A stretch of 64,000 nt of DNA from Mermis nigrescens (GCA_036768485.1 JAVLUZ010000706.1:186001-250000); one strand, 5' to 3'. Shown: positions 43,080 to 56,497, counted from the first letter of the stretch. The notes: a model not told the origin generated them from the sequence alone. Made by a program: numbers and translations.

Positions 43080-46000
43080 GGTATTATTAAGATAGACGGT
43101 ATCCGAAAGAGAAAAATTTGTTTGCGTTATGGACTTGTCATATTGTGATTTCTGCTGCTTACGCGCTTGCGTTAAATTTTGAGATGCGGATTTCATGCAA
43201 GTCTTGTAAAGTCAGCTTTAAATCAATGACACATATTTTTTCCGCAACGGAAGGTAAATTCGGATTTATCACAAAGTCATTTATTAGTAAAGTGTCGAGA
43301 GGAAATGCTGGTTCATGACCATAGCATTTCGAAAGGAGATATATTAGTCGATGATTGCGGAGTTGCGTGGTATGCAAATAATGCAAAAGGTAAAAATTGC
43401 TCCCAATCATACTGGGAACGCGCACTCAGCTTCGACAAACCATCAATCAAAGTTTGATTATAACGTTCCACCAACCCATCACACTGAGGGTGATATGGGG
43501 TTGTAAATATCTTTTGAACGTTTAATAATTTACAGACTTCCGAAATAAGGGTAGATGTGAAATTTGGACCCTTGATCTGTTAAAAATTTCTTGGGGACTC
43601 CATAACGTGGTATAATTTCTCGTAATAATAAATTTGCGATAGTTGTTGCTTTGACATCAGAAACAGCAAAAGCTTCCACGTGTTTTGTGAAATAATCCAT
43701 AAAAACTACAATTTGGTCATTTCGGAGGATCGCGGCATATGCAAACAATCGCACGCAATGAGTTCAAAGGGTGCGGATGCCGATTGGTTGCATGGACGGA
43801 TGGAATTTAATGCGACCTTACCACGCAAAGCACACATCACAATTCCGACACCACGCAATCACATCATTTTCCATGCGCGGGCCACCAATAACGCATTTGA
43901 ATGGCGGGCAAGATTTTGCGCGATGAAAATGAGCTCCGAAAATAGAGTCATGAAATTCCGTTAATATGAAGCGACGCAAAGATTTGGGTATGACTATTTG
44001 ATGAACGACAGTTGGTGAGCGCTTAGTTGGAAACGACAAAAAAGTACACGTTTACGAGAAAAATTCGTCACGATATTTTTCGTTAAGTCGTTCAATGCAA
44101 TGCGAATTTTATGCAATTCGTCATCTGCACGTTGCTCAGCGAGTAAACGCGCAAGTGTTAGCATTTCAGCTTTTTCGGCATCGGTAAGTAACAAGCGTCG
44201 CCTGCAAAATGTAGGTGGTTTAGAAATTAGTAGGATCGGTTTGCAGTAGGAACATTATTTTGCGCATTGGGATGATTAATTGGTGCAGTAGGCGCTGCTA
44301 TCGCGCGATCACCAGGTGGAACCGATCCATCATCTGACTCAGAATCTTCTGATTCTAAATTTGCGATGTTAACGATATTTTTGCGCTCGACTTTATATTT
44401 TGGTTCTGCATGATCATATTTAGGATGACGTGAGAGAGAAGATCAGCTGCGCAATTATATGCACCAGGAACGTAAACAATATCATATTCGTATTCCTGTA
44501 ATTTGAGACCCCAATGGCGTAATCGACTCGATGGGTCTTTTACGTTTACTAGCCAGGTTAACGCTTGATGATCAGTTTCGACAATGAATTTTTTACCGTA
44601 AAGATAATGTTGATAATGCTTGATGTATTCACACTACCGCTAACGCTTCTTTTTCCGAAGTAGCATAATTACATTTGGCAGAATTTAGTACGCGACTAGC
44701 TTAGCTAAGAATAAAACGATTTTTTGATGGTAAGTGTTTTTGTGTCGTAATAGCACCTAACGCATAGTTACTTGCGTCAGTTGTTAAAATAAATTGGTGC
44801 TCATCATTGAATTTCGGTAATTGTAAAATAGGTGGGGACGAAATGCTTTCTTCAGAAGCTCAAAGGCGGTTTGTACAGCCTTCCAGCAAAATTCGGACAT
44901 CTTTACGCAGAAGATGGAATAACGGTTTAGCAATTTTAGCGAGATCTTTAACGAATTTCTAAACCATTGACTAAAACCAAGGAATTTCTGCAAGGATTTT
45001 ACAGTTTTTGAGAAACGAGATTAAACTAGCGACTTTGGACATGTCAGGAGCGATGCCCATTGCACTTATGCTATGGCCAAGAAATTTTACCTCTGCATGC
45101 GCAAGATGGCACTTTATCAGGCTTACACGTAAGTTTGCCTTTTTAAGAGCAATAAAGAGATTTTTTTGAGAGATCTTTTAAATGTTCTTTGAAAGTGCGT
45201 GAAAAGATAATGGTGTCATCGATGTAAACGAGACAAGATTTCCAATTCTAGACCTGCGAGCACGAGCTCCATTAGTCTTTGAAAATCTGCTGCGGGCGCA
45301 TTCTTTAACCCAAAAAGGTAAAACTTCAAATTCATAATGACCAACAGGACATATAAATGCTGTTTTTTCGCGAGATTTATTATCGGAGTGGGATTTGCCA
45401 GTATCCAGATTTCAAATCTAGTGTGCTAAAATATGCAGTAATCTCGCCTAAAGTATCAAAATAATCGTCTAGTTGTGGAAGAGGATAAACTTGTGTTTTA
45501 GTGATGTCATTTAACCGTCGATAATCGACGACTCGCCTTAGGGAACCGTCCTTTTTTCCAATGAGAAATAATGGACTTGCCCATGGGCTAGTTGTAGGTC
45601 GAATAATTTTATCCGCAAGCATTTCATTTATAATTTTCTGCATAGATTCCCTTCTAGAATGTTCGACACGATAAGTTTTTCCTGCACAACGGGGTGGATT
45701 ATCCCCTGTATCGATATGATGTTTTATCAAGTGGGTACGACCGAGAGGTTCGTTTTTTAGTGCAAAAATTGAGTCGTATGGAGACATAATTCACAAATTT
45801 GTTGCTGTTGTCTAGAATCAACGGCGGAGCCGTTTAAAGCTTTATTTATTGATGCGAAAGTTCTGGTGTCCTATCATCCAAAGATGAAACATGTGACACA
45901 ACCTCGGCATCAGTGGTTAAAGCAAACCTATTATGTCACCAGAGTCAATGCAAAGCCGGCGCTTTAGAGATGTTACAGACACGAACAGGTATTAAAGGTT

Positions 46001-46600
46001 GTGAAGTATCGATCATAGATGGAGCAACAAAAGTGATGTTTTCTCCATAAAATCAGGATTTGGTTCGAATAGTGCGAAATCAAATTGCAAGAACCATGAC
46101 TTATATAGCCAGGTGTAATTAATTCATGCCTAGGTTGTATTATAACAGGCTCGGGCAACGAAACATGCACACACACAACACCCCAGAGGTGTTGCGTTAA
46201 GCCATACAAATTGCAATTTTTCATGAGATGAGAGTAAATTAACCTTTATGCCGTTTATAAAAGCACAACGCTCAATAGGATTAACCCACATGAGTGCGGA
46301 TTCGCAAAATCATATCCTAAAAGCATGTCTTCCGGCAAATGATCAATTATAGCAACTGAGGTAGTAAGATTGTCTACAACATGGTTAGAGTCATATTTAC
46401 TTTATAGCGAATCCACTGCAGTACTGCCTACACCATGCACAACTTGCGAAACTGTTTAGGCTAAAATAAACCAAGACGCAAGAATGCAGATGTATCACTG
46501 CGTGACCTGTGAACCTGTATCTATGAGAGCAGGTACCTCAACGCCATGAACTTTGACGAATAGTGGGTAAAATTAGTTCCAGCATGACTTACAATAGGAA
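43080..46600 (-). pseudogene. Gypsy pol: protease, RT, RNase H, integrase
   Basis: Motifs in element order: aspartic protease DTGS at 46510-46521; RT fingers and palm 45787-45380 with SPWASPLFLIGKKDGSLR and FSTLDLKSGYWQIPL; catalytic YIDD at 45215-45226; RNase H TTDASNYALGA at about 44755-44790; integrase zinc region with HDSIFGAHFH and CRNCDVC (about 43820-43960); the DDE core with D in FMDYFTK (about 43690), D in LTDQGSKF (about 43565) and E in HPQCDGLVERYNQ (about 43475). All catalytic residues that I can see are retained, but frames are broken in many places. Confidence 0.92.
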
Positions 46601-46749
46601 TATTAGGATCAAGATCTTAGACGGAGGTAGATTTATTTCTTCGTAAGTTGCAAGACGACAAGCTGTAAACGTTCGTACTCTTCAAGAAATTCTTGCGACG
46701 CGAATAAAGTAGGACGCGCCGCTAGATTTCGGCCCTTTCGCAGTAACCG

Positions 46750-49377
46750 TGTTTACATCATGAGGAGATGTAGGGGTTGGCTGCGGTGGGGCGCATTCAT
46801 GGTGGGCTGGTTATCTGGCGGTATATGTAACATAAGGGCGATTAAAATTATTGTCGTTGCGATAGTTTGAGTTATAGTATGTCCCATGTTGTTCATTTGG
46901 AAATTGCACGAAGCGTATTTGGCGCTGTATTGATTATTATAGCGATTATTATCGTAACGCGAATTTTTGATAATTAGCACGCGAATTTTGGTAATAATCA
47001 TTACGATTTTGCCGTACTCCGATCGTGATTGCTTTGATTCAAAGCGATTATCATTATTCGCATAGTTAAATGAGCGATGTTGACTAGGGTTACGATATCG
47101 TGATTGAGATCGATGTCTATTTTGCGAATTCAACGCGATGGCGAACGATTTCGACGCTGAAAAAGAATGCATTGGCTGCGATTGCGAGCCATAGAATTAT
47201 TATTTCGTTCTGCTTGATTGTTCTGATTAGTATTATTAGTTACTTCTTGCCTTTGACGTGTGAAACATTCCTCATAAATGTGACCCATGCGCTTGCAAAA
47301 GGTGCAATATTTACAAGAAGAACTTTCTGGTTTCTCAGCACGCGATGAGCGATGAAACGTTTTATAACGTGGGAGTGATTTGAATCAGTTTGGTTAGATA
47401 TGCGAGGAGTATCTTTAGGTACTGCGCTGCCTACTGGAGCAGCTGTTACTGATACATAAGGCGTTACTGCCTTTTTATCCTCAAATTCTTTGTTAGCAAA
47501 TTCAGCGCTTAGCGCATTATCCAAAAATTCAGCTAATGATGCTCTAGGTTTTTTGTGATATGCCTCTTTCGAAATGTAATAAACCTTCTTTTAGCTGATG
47601 TTGCATTAAATTATTGAAATGTGGCGAATCAATTTCAAGGTAAGGTGATCCGACTTTATTCAATTTTTCATGAAGCCAGAGATAATAAGCTTTTACCGAT
47701 TTGTTAGGCTGCTGTTTGTGTGACAAAACGATTAAAGAGCGCACCCGGTGTCCATTGGACAAAATTCGGCTATTAGCGCTTGTTTCGTTTTTGAATACGA
47801 TTGTTGTATGTCAGCAGGTAACGAACGGTATAAACGCAAAGCATATGATCAAGGAAATCCAGAAGCGAATTTTAAACGATCAGCTTTGTCAATATCATAG
47901 GTATTGGCAAGCGATTCAAATTCCGCAAAATATTACATCCGATTTATCGCCATCAAAAAATTTTTTATTAGCAATTGCAAATTGTATCGCTGCAAAAATG
48001 GTCCGGCGATTCAAGGAATCAGCAAGACGCTGAGTCACCACGAGAGCTTTCAGATGAAGAACCTGAACTATGCCAATGACGCCGTCTGCACGATCGACCC
48101 TTGCGACGCGAGCGACGACTGCGCGGGCGATCATAGCTATTAGATGAGCTTTTGTCAGAAAATTTTACATGTCTTCTCCTACTAGATGATTCAGGTGGAG
48201 GTGCAGATTCCTGGTGTTAATGCCAGATAGATTTATCTCAACAGGTTGCATTTCGATATTGGAAGAATGCAAAAATATTATTATTAAGTGGTATTTCCAC
48301 ATTTATAGGATTAGGTACATAGCTATTAGGTAATTTTCGCCTTGAGGTGGAAAATATTGCAGCGGAGGAGGGATTTAATTGCTGCTGCGTTGCTCAGTAG
48401 AAGAGCTAGGTACGAAAGAAGGTGCCTTACGATTTAAAGACAGCAAAGGTCGAGATCGCGACGTCTGCGAAATCGATACCGACGGCTGCACAATCGTAGG
48501 TATATTTTCCGGAAAAACCTGAGTTTTGCACTGGTTGCAAACCTGTGTTTAAAGGATCTTCTGTGACAAATTAGACATCACAGGCGATTTGTACAACTTT
48601 GAGTTATATTTTCAGGAACGGTTTCCAAAGGTGAGCGTGAATTTGACGCCTGTTGCTAGTAGACAACAGTGAGGATGCACGATGCGTACTTTGCGCACGA
48701 TTCGCAGTTTGTGCATTGAATTCAGAAAAATTTGCCATCGATTGAGTGGTTAACGCGCTCAGATGGATTACTCTCTATGCGATTCAGAACTGGTTGGGGT
48801 TTAAGCATAGTGCTTAGCTCCAAACGCAGTTTACGCATTTTACCCGCATTTGTCTTTTTTATCTTGTTCAAAGCGCGTAGAAAGATCCGAAAATTGTAAA
48901 TGAATAGCTTGTAGAGCTTTCAAAAGAAGATCATTAGTTGCATTAGCATTAGCACGCTCTTGTCGGCATTTATGGTGTGACTATGATTATTTTGACGGCC
49001 AGAATCGGATTTTCGTGTTGCCTGAACGGTTTCAGGATTATTCGCTGTGTTATGAGTAGTCGCATTATCAATCATTGTATGATTTTGAATTATCAATGTT
49101 AGGTCCGATCTAGTTATCGAAGTTTGATTAATGCGCGATCGCACAGTTGTCAATAACAATTCATCATCGGACTGTGTATTACTCGTCGGCATTTAGTGAC
49201 GCGGGTAACACCTATCATTATTCGCCGTAGTATTACGTCTGTAATTGTGTCATTACTCGCAGAATTACTCGCGCCATTAGAGTCAACAGGCGCGGAACAT
49301 TGGCGAGTTGAAGCTGGTGGCGTAGGAGGTTTTTTCAATTTAGCGGGCGGTGTCCGCAAAACCTTTTTTCCTGCCAT
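46750..49377 (-). pseudogene. Gypsy gag, frameshifted
   Basis: Candidate start at 49377 (MAGKKVLRTPPAK, Pro/Ala-rich). A capsid-like stretch (KSVKAYYLWLHEKLNKVGSP, 47640-47760) precedes a CCHC zinc knuckle of form C-x2-C-x4-H-x4-C (CTFCKRMGHIYEEC) at about 47265-47310, followed by an Asn/Arg-rich basic tail (to about 46760). These are the capsid and RNA-binding nucleocapsid parts of the particle. The reading changes frame several times. Confidence 0.8.
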
Positions 49378-49962
49378 TTTTAGATATCAAAAATGTCAAA
49401 AAATGTGACCTTGGGTGAAGTAAATTTCAGTACGTCAAAATTATTCCCCAAAATAAATGTTTCGAATTTGGCCTTTGTCGATCCGAAAAACAGGTTTTTC
49501 CACGTAAATAGTACTTCCTTACGTGAAGCAAGATATACCAGACGTGAAATGATCGAAACAGGTAGACTAAGCCTAATGCGGCAAGAACGTGTACGTGGTT
49601 AGAAAACAGGTAGGTAAAACACCTAAATGACGGAATTTCGTCGTCAAGAGAGAAAAATGATGAATCGTCACCTGTGGGTTGACATTTATAGAAAAATGCG
49701 AGTGTGAGAGCTGCCTTCGATAGCACTTGACGAAATAGAAAAATAACGATGACTTTCTTACAATACACAAAATCTTTACCACGGACGCTTACTTAAATTG
49801 CGCACTGCCACGATCGTGGTCGATACAACAACAAAGGTGAACAAAATGTTACACATTCTTAGATGGCCAAAATGATAAATTTTTGGATCGAAAAATAATT
49901 TTACGATGATTGGATCAGCTCGGCTGTAGCTAGCAGCCTAAAGGAGGGAACATCCAATGTAA

Positions 49963-50994
49963 TGTAGAGCCGCCCTATGTCTGCACCGGCATAGGACGGA
50001 TACATTACCTTCGAGATTTACCTAGGTACGTAGGTACTTAAGTCTGCGCTAGTGCTGGCCCCGATCACGCGGCTCTGGATGGCTTTCGATCTTTGGACCC
50101 TACAGACCTTACGGCTTCGATCCCCTCAGCCCTAATATTGCTGGCTGCTTTTCGTCGGGTGATCTCAGCATACGCCCAAAGACCTAAGGCTACCTACCTA
50201 GTCTCGAATTAGGGCCGCGGAGGTCAGTTGACCTATCTCAAGCTCAAGTTGTAATTTAATCCTGTTTTCAATCAGTACCTTGATCAGAAATGTTTTTGGT
50301 TCCTAATTTGTGTAGCACGCTGAACAATAAAAACAACAACAACGAGCTCTACAAGATCAATCATCCCTAAAGATTAAATAATATTTTTGATCAATTTTCG
50401 GCTTGAGAAATAAAATATGATTTTCGAATAAAATAAACTATCATACGGAATTTACCTATCAGTCCACTAAACGGGTGGAAATCCTCGACGAAGGGATGGT
50501 AATGACCTAACCTCGGTATAACCAAAACCACTGCTGGTTTTCTATATTTTTATTCGACGAAGAACACACGGCCTACGGGAAACAAGCAAAAAGAAAACGT
50601 AAACGTACGGGTACACGTACGACTGGCAAAACGAAAAGCCAAAAAACGCCAGACTTCAACACAACGTTCAGTACCCTGGCCTCAAGGACCATTACAGTAC
50701 AATAAAAACAACGATCAATTAAACATAATAGTGAAATGACTTTTATCTCAGATCGAATGTTCTCGATTCAATGCAGCCGGTATGCATTAAACAATTACTA
50801 TTATCATACACTTAACTCTACGAGCACCGGACAAGTATCTAATTGTTTTTATTGTTGAAAATTTGGGGAAATAATGGGAAGACCGAAGGCATAGCCTGCA
50901 CCGTCATACAGCTACTAGTATTGGCTATGTAATGGCTATCGCGAATCCAAGGCAGGTTCGCCTACCGTAATCCTCGCAGTTACATATTGTAACT
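49963..50994 (-). repeat. LTR (5' LTR of the Gypsy element)
   Basis: About 1032 bp. Promoter and polyadenylation functions are expected here but I cannot place a TATA box confidently. The primer-binding site should follow at 49962 and lower; the sequence there (TTACATTGGATGTTCCC in element sense) does not identify a tRNA for me. Differences from the other LTR are mainly losses of 1-8 bases. Confidence 0.95.
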
Positions 50995-51640
50995 CAAGTA
51001 TCTACTTGGATAAATATAATTTATTTATGAGCGAAAGTTTAGCTTTAGGACCGCGATAGATTTTGTTGAGAGTGTCCAACGTAGGTTTACAAAACGACTT
51101 TTGAATGATGAAAGTCTTTCATATGATCAGAGATTGGTTCAACTTGGATTAGAAAAGACTTGAATTAAGGCGTTTATATACATAATGACCTCACTTTAGC
51201 TTTTTCTATTATTAGATTTAATATTCTGTTTTTGAGGATTTCTTTACATTTAATACTAATTCAAATCGAGCAATGAATTTTTTGTAAGCTTTTGCTAATC
51301 GGGCAAACAAAAACTGCAGACAATTTGAATTTTGTAATCGAGTAATCTCTGTTTGGAATTCTCTACCTGAGGAAGTTATAAGTGCTCCAAATAGACATGT
51401 TTTTCTCAATAGATTGAAATGGGTTGATCTTAATCATTCATTTCAGGGGCGTAAACAAGCGCACTTTATGTACTGCCTTTACGTTATCCCGCTTTCCTCG
51501 ACTATTTATGTATTTTATTGACTTGTCTTTCTGTGTATGTTTATATTTCCTCTCTTTTCTCTTTACTTATCAATGTATTAATGCTACTTGGTTTGTCGTC
51601 AGATCAGTGAATAAAATTTGTAATTTGTAATTTGTAAAGA
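50995..51640 (+). mobile_element. LINE 3' part: RT C-terminus and repeat tail
   Basis: Plus-strand frames give FVESVQRRFTKRLL and SYDQRLVQLGLE, then (frameshifted) a segment like VWNSLPEEVISAPNRHVFLN, all typical of the very end of CR1/L2-type ORF2. The element ends with an AATTTGT tandem tail at about 51607-51637, the kind of 3' tail those LINEs carry. Confidence 0.82.
51607..51637 (+). repeat. LINE 3' tail repeats
   Basis: Three to four copies of a 7-nt unit (TTTGTAA) follow AATAAAA. Such short tandem tails mark the 3' end of several non-LTR clades. Confidence 0.75.
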
Positions 51641-52097
51641 CTAAGATCGATTAAACCTAGACCGCAGGCCAGCAACGTTACGCTTAAATTTTTAGATAAG
51701 ACATAGTTACTGTGCTTTTTCTACTTCCCTTTCTAATCTTTTTAGCTCTCTCTGCCCATCATCGTCGTTCCCTACGTTTTTTCGTGTTGTTTGTAACTAT
51801 CCCATCATTAAAATCCGTGCATTGCTGTGCTGCACTAGCACATCACCTTCATTGAGAGTTATGCATGGGGCCGCATCCACTACTTGATTCATCAAATTGC
51901 AATTTCAGCAACGTTACGTGTGTTTTAAAATTCGATTCTTCATTCTGAGCTAAACTGAACTGAAATAATTCATTGCTGAAACGCGACAGTTACGAAGGAT
52001 GCAAGAAAATAATAAAAACGTTCGGTCAATTAAGTGAAAACGTACAGTCAATAAAGTGAAAAAAACGTACATCAAAAGGCGACAAGTGGGTCATAAT

Positions 52098-52815
52098 CAG
52101 GGTTGGCAAGGCTTGGTTTTTTGAAGCTGGGTTTTTTGGGTTTTTTTGTGGGTTTTTTGGATGCGAAAAATCATTGGGTTTTGCGTTTTTTGGTTTTTTG
52201 GGTTGTTTATTCACAGGTCACCAATTTATCAGATAGAATGATTTAAATACTGTAGGTGATTCAACTTGTATTTCCAATCTCTTGTTGTCTGCTTCATGCC
52301 GTCCCTTTGACTAGAAAGGCCGACCAACCTCAGTCTGGTCAACACAATGCCCATGCTCAAAAATCTCAGCCTCTAGCTAACCATTGCCATGCCATGCTGC
52401 AAAACGGCGCTTTTATTCAGCCACCTCAATAGCCCACACTTTTCTGAGTTCGGCTAATTTTCCTATTTCCTAATTTTTTTCGAGAGCCAGTGCATTTTTT
52501 GAATAAAATCCGGTTATGTCCGAGCATTGAAGAGAAAGATACGCACACATATATGTGGCAGTCGCAATGAACGATCGATTTTGTTGTTGGATTTCAATGT
52601 TAGCTGAATAAAATTGTTGCTCTTTGTTTGTTTCGTGTCTTGCAGCTGTTGGAAGTATTCCCAGTTACTGTTTATAGCTCTAGTTGTCATTTCAATACAA
52701 AAAGCCGAATAAAACCCCAATATAACCCAAAAACCAAAAAAACCAGAAGAAACCAAAAAAAACCCAAAAATCAAAAATTCAAAATTTTCAAATCTGGGTT
52801 TTTCTTTCATCCCTG
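52098..52815. mobile_element. Family E hAT-like element, 718 bp
   Basis: Ends are CAGGGTTGGCAAGG and (inverted) CAGGGATGAAAG; near the ends are mirror GGGTTTTTT and AAACCCAAAA tracts. It is flanked by a perfect 8-bp duplication GTCATAAT at 52090-52097 and 52816-52823. No transposase frame is recognisable. Confidence 0.9.
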
Positions 52816-53302
52816 GTCATAATAATGACGATTTACGCTTGCTCTCTGATAAATTTAGGCAAGTCAACATCAATTAATCTAGATTTGAATATATTTAAGT
52901 TACGGGAAAAACTTTAAAATCAGGTGATCAGGTGAGTGATTCCGAACAGATATACACTTATAAAAAAATCAAATTTTTGTAAATTAGAGTAAACAAGAGG
53001 AACAACGCAGAGCCCTGAAAAATTTTGTGGAAAGGCATCTTAAAGTTGAGTGCTAACGTTGAAATTTTCAAAAAAATCAGCTCAATTTCGGTCCTGAAAT
53101 CAGTCTAAGATTAGTCAAATTTAATCACTAAAATTCTTTATCATTGCTAAAAAATATCTATCATTCTCACTTCTTGCATGGATCTCAATTCCTACGTGCA
53201 AAAAACATAGGGTGTAAATGCAAAATATACTTTAAATTGTAAAACAGTTTGAATGTGAAGTGTTTTAACCACGCGTTTGGGACTGAATGTAAGTGTTGCA
53301 AT

Positions 53303-53558
53303 CATAGGTGGGCAGCACCGAAATTCTGGGGGGGTGAAAAAATTTTCAAAGGTCAAAAAATGGTCTTAAAAGTGGTCCTAGGGCGAAAAAACACCATTTT
53401 TCGACGTTTCTCATCGAGCACTATCCAATGGCATCAAAAAATCGCTAAAAAAGCAAAAAAATTTCAAAATTTAAATTCTGGAAGGTATTTTGATTTCTGG
53501 GGAGGTATTTCAACTTCTGGGGGGTGCATACCACCCCAAACACCCACGCCCAAGTGTG
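53303..53558 (+). mobile_element. Family A MITE, complete reference copy
   Basis: A 256-bp copy starting CATAGGTGGGCAGC and ending CGCCCAAGTGTG, flanked by perfect GTTGCAAT repeats at 53295-53302 and 53559-53566. Confidence 0.93.
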
Positions 53559-53949
53559 GTTGCAATTAAAAATTGTGAAATTCAGCGCTAAGCGTCGAAA
53601 ATGCGATTTTTTTACTAAAAAATGCAAAGGGAGAGTAAAAGACAAAATCATTCTCAAATTTCATTTCTGTGCGCAGTCAAAATAGACTAAAAATCTCTAA
53701 AGTGCGGTGTTACTCCGCAAAAGCGTTTCATATATGTAGGCCACTTTTACAATTTTCGTCATTTGACTAGCAAAAAATTATATACGTGATCACTTAATTT
53801 GTTGGTCTGGATTCATGAAACTTTTCACTCTCCTCCCCATCGACCCTGACCTCGTGCATTTATGGTGTGTAATATACTAAATGGCCATATTTTTGTAAAT
53901 AGACTAAAAAGTATTGCTCCTAACTAATATTTCAATGGGTATATACAAG

Positions 53950-54286
53950 CAGGCCTGTATCCAGGATCCGGCAAAGAGGGCGGGGGGCGGACCCAACATA
54001 TAGATTGGTCAGTATCTTGGGAAATTCGTTGGTATAGCTCGTTTCCGACAAATTTTTCAAAAAAATTTTTTACTAAAAAGGCTATAAAAATTATCGTTTT
54101 TTGGCCGCACTGGAGTCAAAATTATGGACAAATACTTCACATCTGGTGCGAAGCGCCGAAAATTTGAAGATTTGACGAAAAATGCATGCGATTGTTTCAT
54201 CTTTCCGTGCATTACCTTATTTTTCAAAAAATTTTCGGCCAAGGGGAGGGGAAGCGGCCACCCTGCCCCCTTAAATGCGGCTTTGG
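53950..54286 (+). mobile_element. Family B-related element
   Basis: Starts CAGGCCTGTATCCAGG and ends with a GCGGCCACCCTGCCCCC block. Flanks TATACAAG and AGTACAAG match 6/8. Confidence 0.6.
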
Positions 54287-55254
54287 AGTACAAGTAAGCA
54301 CAGTGCACGTCTTAGTCGATTATTTCTTAATTATTCAATGGGTATTTTTGAATCATTTTTTAACTCATTCTGGTTTTCACCATGTCTTCAGGGTGGATAC
54401 TTAAGCATTTAGCAGCTATCAATTTTTGAATAAATTTTTTAACGTTAATGGTCGTTTTTTCTCGCACTCACTACGCCTAAGCAAGAAGTAAGTCTTGGAG
54501 ACAGTTATCACGACCGGGTTCAAAAAAATCCGGGCCTAGGCTTAGCTACCGGGCTTGGGCTTATAAGCTTGAAGATATACGTTATATGTGCACAAGGCCA
54601 GGGTCGGCGGGGGAGATCTCAGAAATCCAAAACAGTATATTAATTTGACGTACACAAATTTTTTGTTGTTTTAACAACCAAAATGGTCAAAATAGTCTAT
54701 AAAGCGTCTTTTCGAAGTAATTTCGCATTTTAAAAGCATTTTTAGTTCATTTTTGACTAAATTATATCACTTTTAACACTGAAAAATACAGAAATTGATC
54801 AATTGTTAGCTCTTTCTGGGTAGAAAAAGTACATTAAAGTATTGATCGCAGGCGCGGCGTGAAAAATTTTGACACTTTTACTGCTTTTGATCTCAAAAAT
54901 GATACGAAAAACGTTCCATCAGCTCAAAATCGTCGGGCAGTTTCTGTCTGGCTGACCCTTATGTATGATATGCATAACATACATAGATGTCAAAACTTTG
55001 GGAAGTGTGAAAATCAAAAACTTGGGGATAGCTAATAGGCTTGTAAAAACGATTTTATAGCGAGAAAACTATGATATATCTTCAAAACTATTGTTTTCGA
55101 GCATTTGGGGGAAATATATAGCCTTTTTAAACTCACAAGCATGCTATTTAGTCCTTTTAGACTAAAAATAGCTATTAAGCTCATTCTGAAGTCGGGAAAT
55201 AGCTATAAATCCTTTCAAAATCTAGAAAAAAACAACTATATAGCATCTCTGAAC

Positions 55255-56489
55255 TAGGGATGTTCCGGTTCCAGGTTTTTCAAAAAAAAAATCGGTTCCA
55301 GTTCGGTTCGGTTCTTGGAAAACAAGAATTTCGGTTCCGGTTCCGGTTCCTGTTCTTGCGTAAGTTGGAACCGTCGGTTCCGGTTCCGGTTCTTCAACTA
55401 GATAACTGTCGGTTCCGGTTCTCGGTTCCTGTGTTAAAGTATGTACGCTCTTGATAGCCTGACTTCACCGGAAAATATGACGATGTAATCAAAAGATAAA
55501 TTATTCAGTCGTTTCAATCTGGCAACTGCACCTTCAAATAAGTAAATGAGTTTTACGTCTAGTTGACAATTTACTCATAAATCACTGAATATTATCTATG
55601 TGTTTCTTAATTAGAGGCTTATTCGAAATCTAAATGCTTAATTTATGATGAAGATCTACTGCAATGGTGGAAAGAGAAGTCAAAGAATTAGCCGATTCTC
55701 GCGTTTATAGTTAAGCAGTATCTTGCAGCCAGTGGCGAATCTAGGATTTTCCTAAAGGGCAGTATCCCAACTTTTCCAAAAATAGTTGAAAATAGGTCCA
55801 AAAATTTGCCCTTAACGCGCGAAACAGCGTTTTTTTGGCGGCGTTTTACAATGTATACTTTTACATTAACTTCCAGGTGGCCGAGAAAGTAAATGAATGT
55901 CATTAATAAATATCATCCGGCGTGTAGCACCGAAAAAATTTGAGAAATTATGGTCACTGAGGGCCAAAAAATAACTGCAAATTGTATATCCATTGTTTAT
56001 CTCGCCAAATATTTTTAAATGGGGAGGGCGGCCCCCCCGCCCCCTTAGATTTGCCCCTGCTTGCAGCGCCAGCTACAAGCGTTCCATCGGAACAGCTGTT
56101 GAGTTGCACTGGAATCATTTACGACCCTCTCAGAAACAGGCTACATGGCAAAAAAGCAGAACGACTGTAATCTTTAAAATATAATCTACCCGGAACAATA
56201 CTAAGTTTTAGTCTGTAAACTTTTGGGTAATAAAAGATTGAATTGCTGCTTCATGTCTTCACTAAATTTTATGAAGTTCGATTTTTAATTCTAATTTTAA
56301 AAAACCAAGAACCGACTCCAAAAAAGATCGGTTCCGGTTCCGGTTCTTAGAAAATCAAAAAATCGGTTCTGGTTCCAGTTCCGGTTCTTAGAATATCAAA
56401 AAATCGGTTCTTGGTTCCGGTTCCGGTTCCAAAAAAATGGTCGGTTCTAGTCGGTTCCGGTTCCGGTTCCGTTAACCGGCACATCCCTA
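55255..56489. mobile_element. Family F hAT-like element with GGTTCC arrays
   Basis: A 1235-bp element with ends TAGGGATGTTCCGGTTCC and (inverted) TAGGGATGTGCCGGTTAACG, flanked by a perfect 8-bp repeat CTCTGAAC (55247-55254, 56490-56497). Subterminal (GGTTCC)n arrays occupy 55263-55430 and 56330-56475. A family B copy is inserted in it. Confidence 0.92.
55730..56059 (+). mobile_element. Family B hAT-like element nested in family F
   Basis: A 330-bp copy starting CAGTGGCGAATCTAGG and ending GATTTGCCCCTG, with a perfect 8-bp duplication CTTGCAGC at 55722-55729 and 56060-56067. It is younger than its family F host. Confidence 0.93.
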
Positions 56490-56497
56490 CTCTGAAC

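Larger units (their letters stand above)
36315..50994 (-). mobile_element. Ty3/Gypsy LTR retrotransposon, degraded
   Basis: A 14.7-kb element on the minus strand. Two LTRs bound gag, protease, reverse transcriptase, RNase H and integrase in the Ty3/Gypsy order, followed by about 5.7 kb of unidentified sequence before the second LTR. Many frameshifts and small deletions break the frames, so it is not autonomous as sequenced. It splits a LINE. No clean target-site duplication is visible, although TTGTAA occurs next to both ends (36308-36313 and about 50997-51002). Confidence 0.93.
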
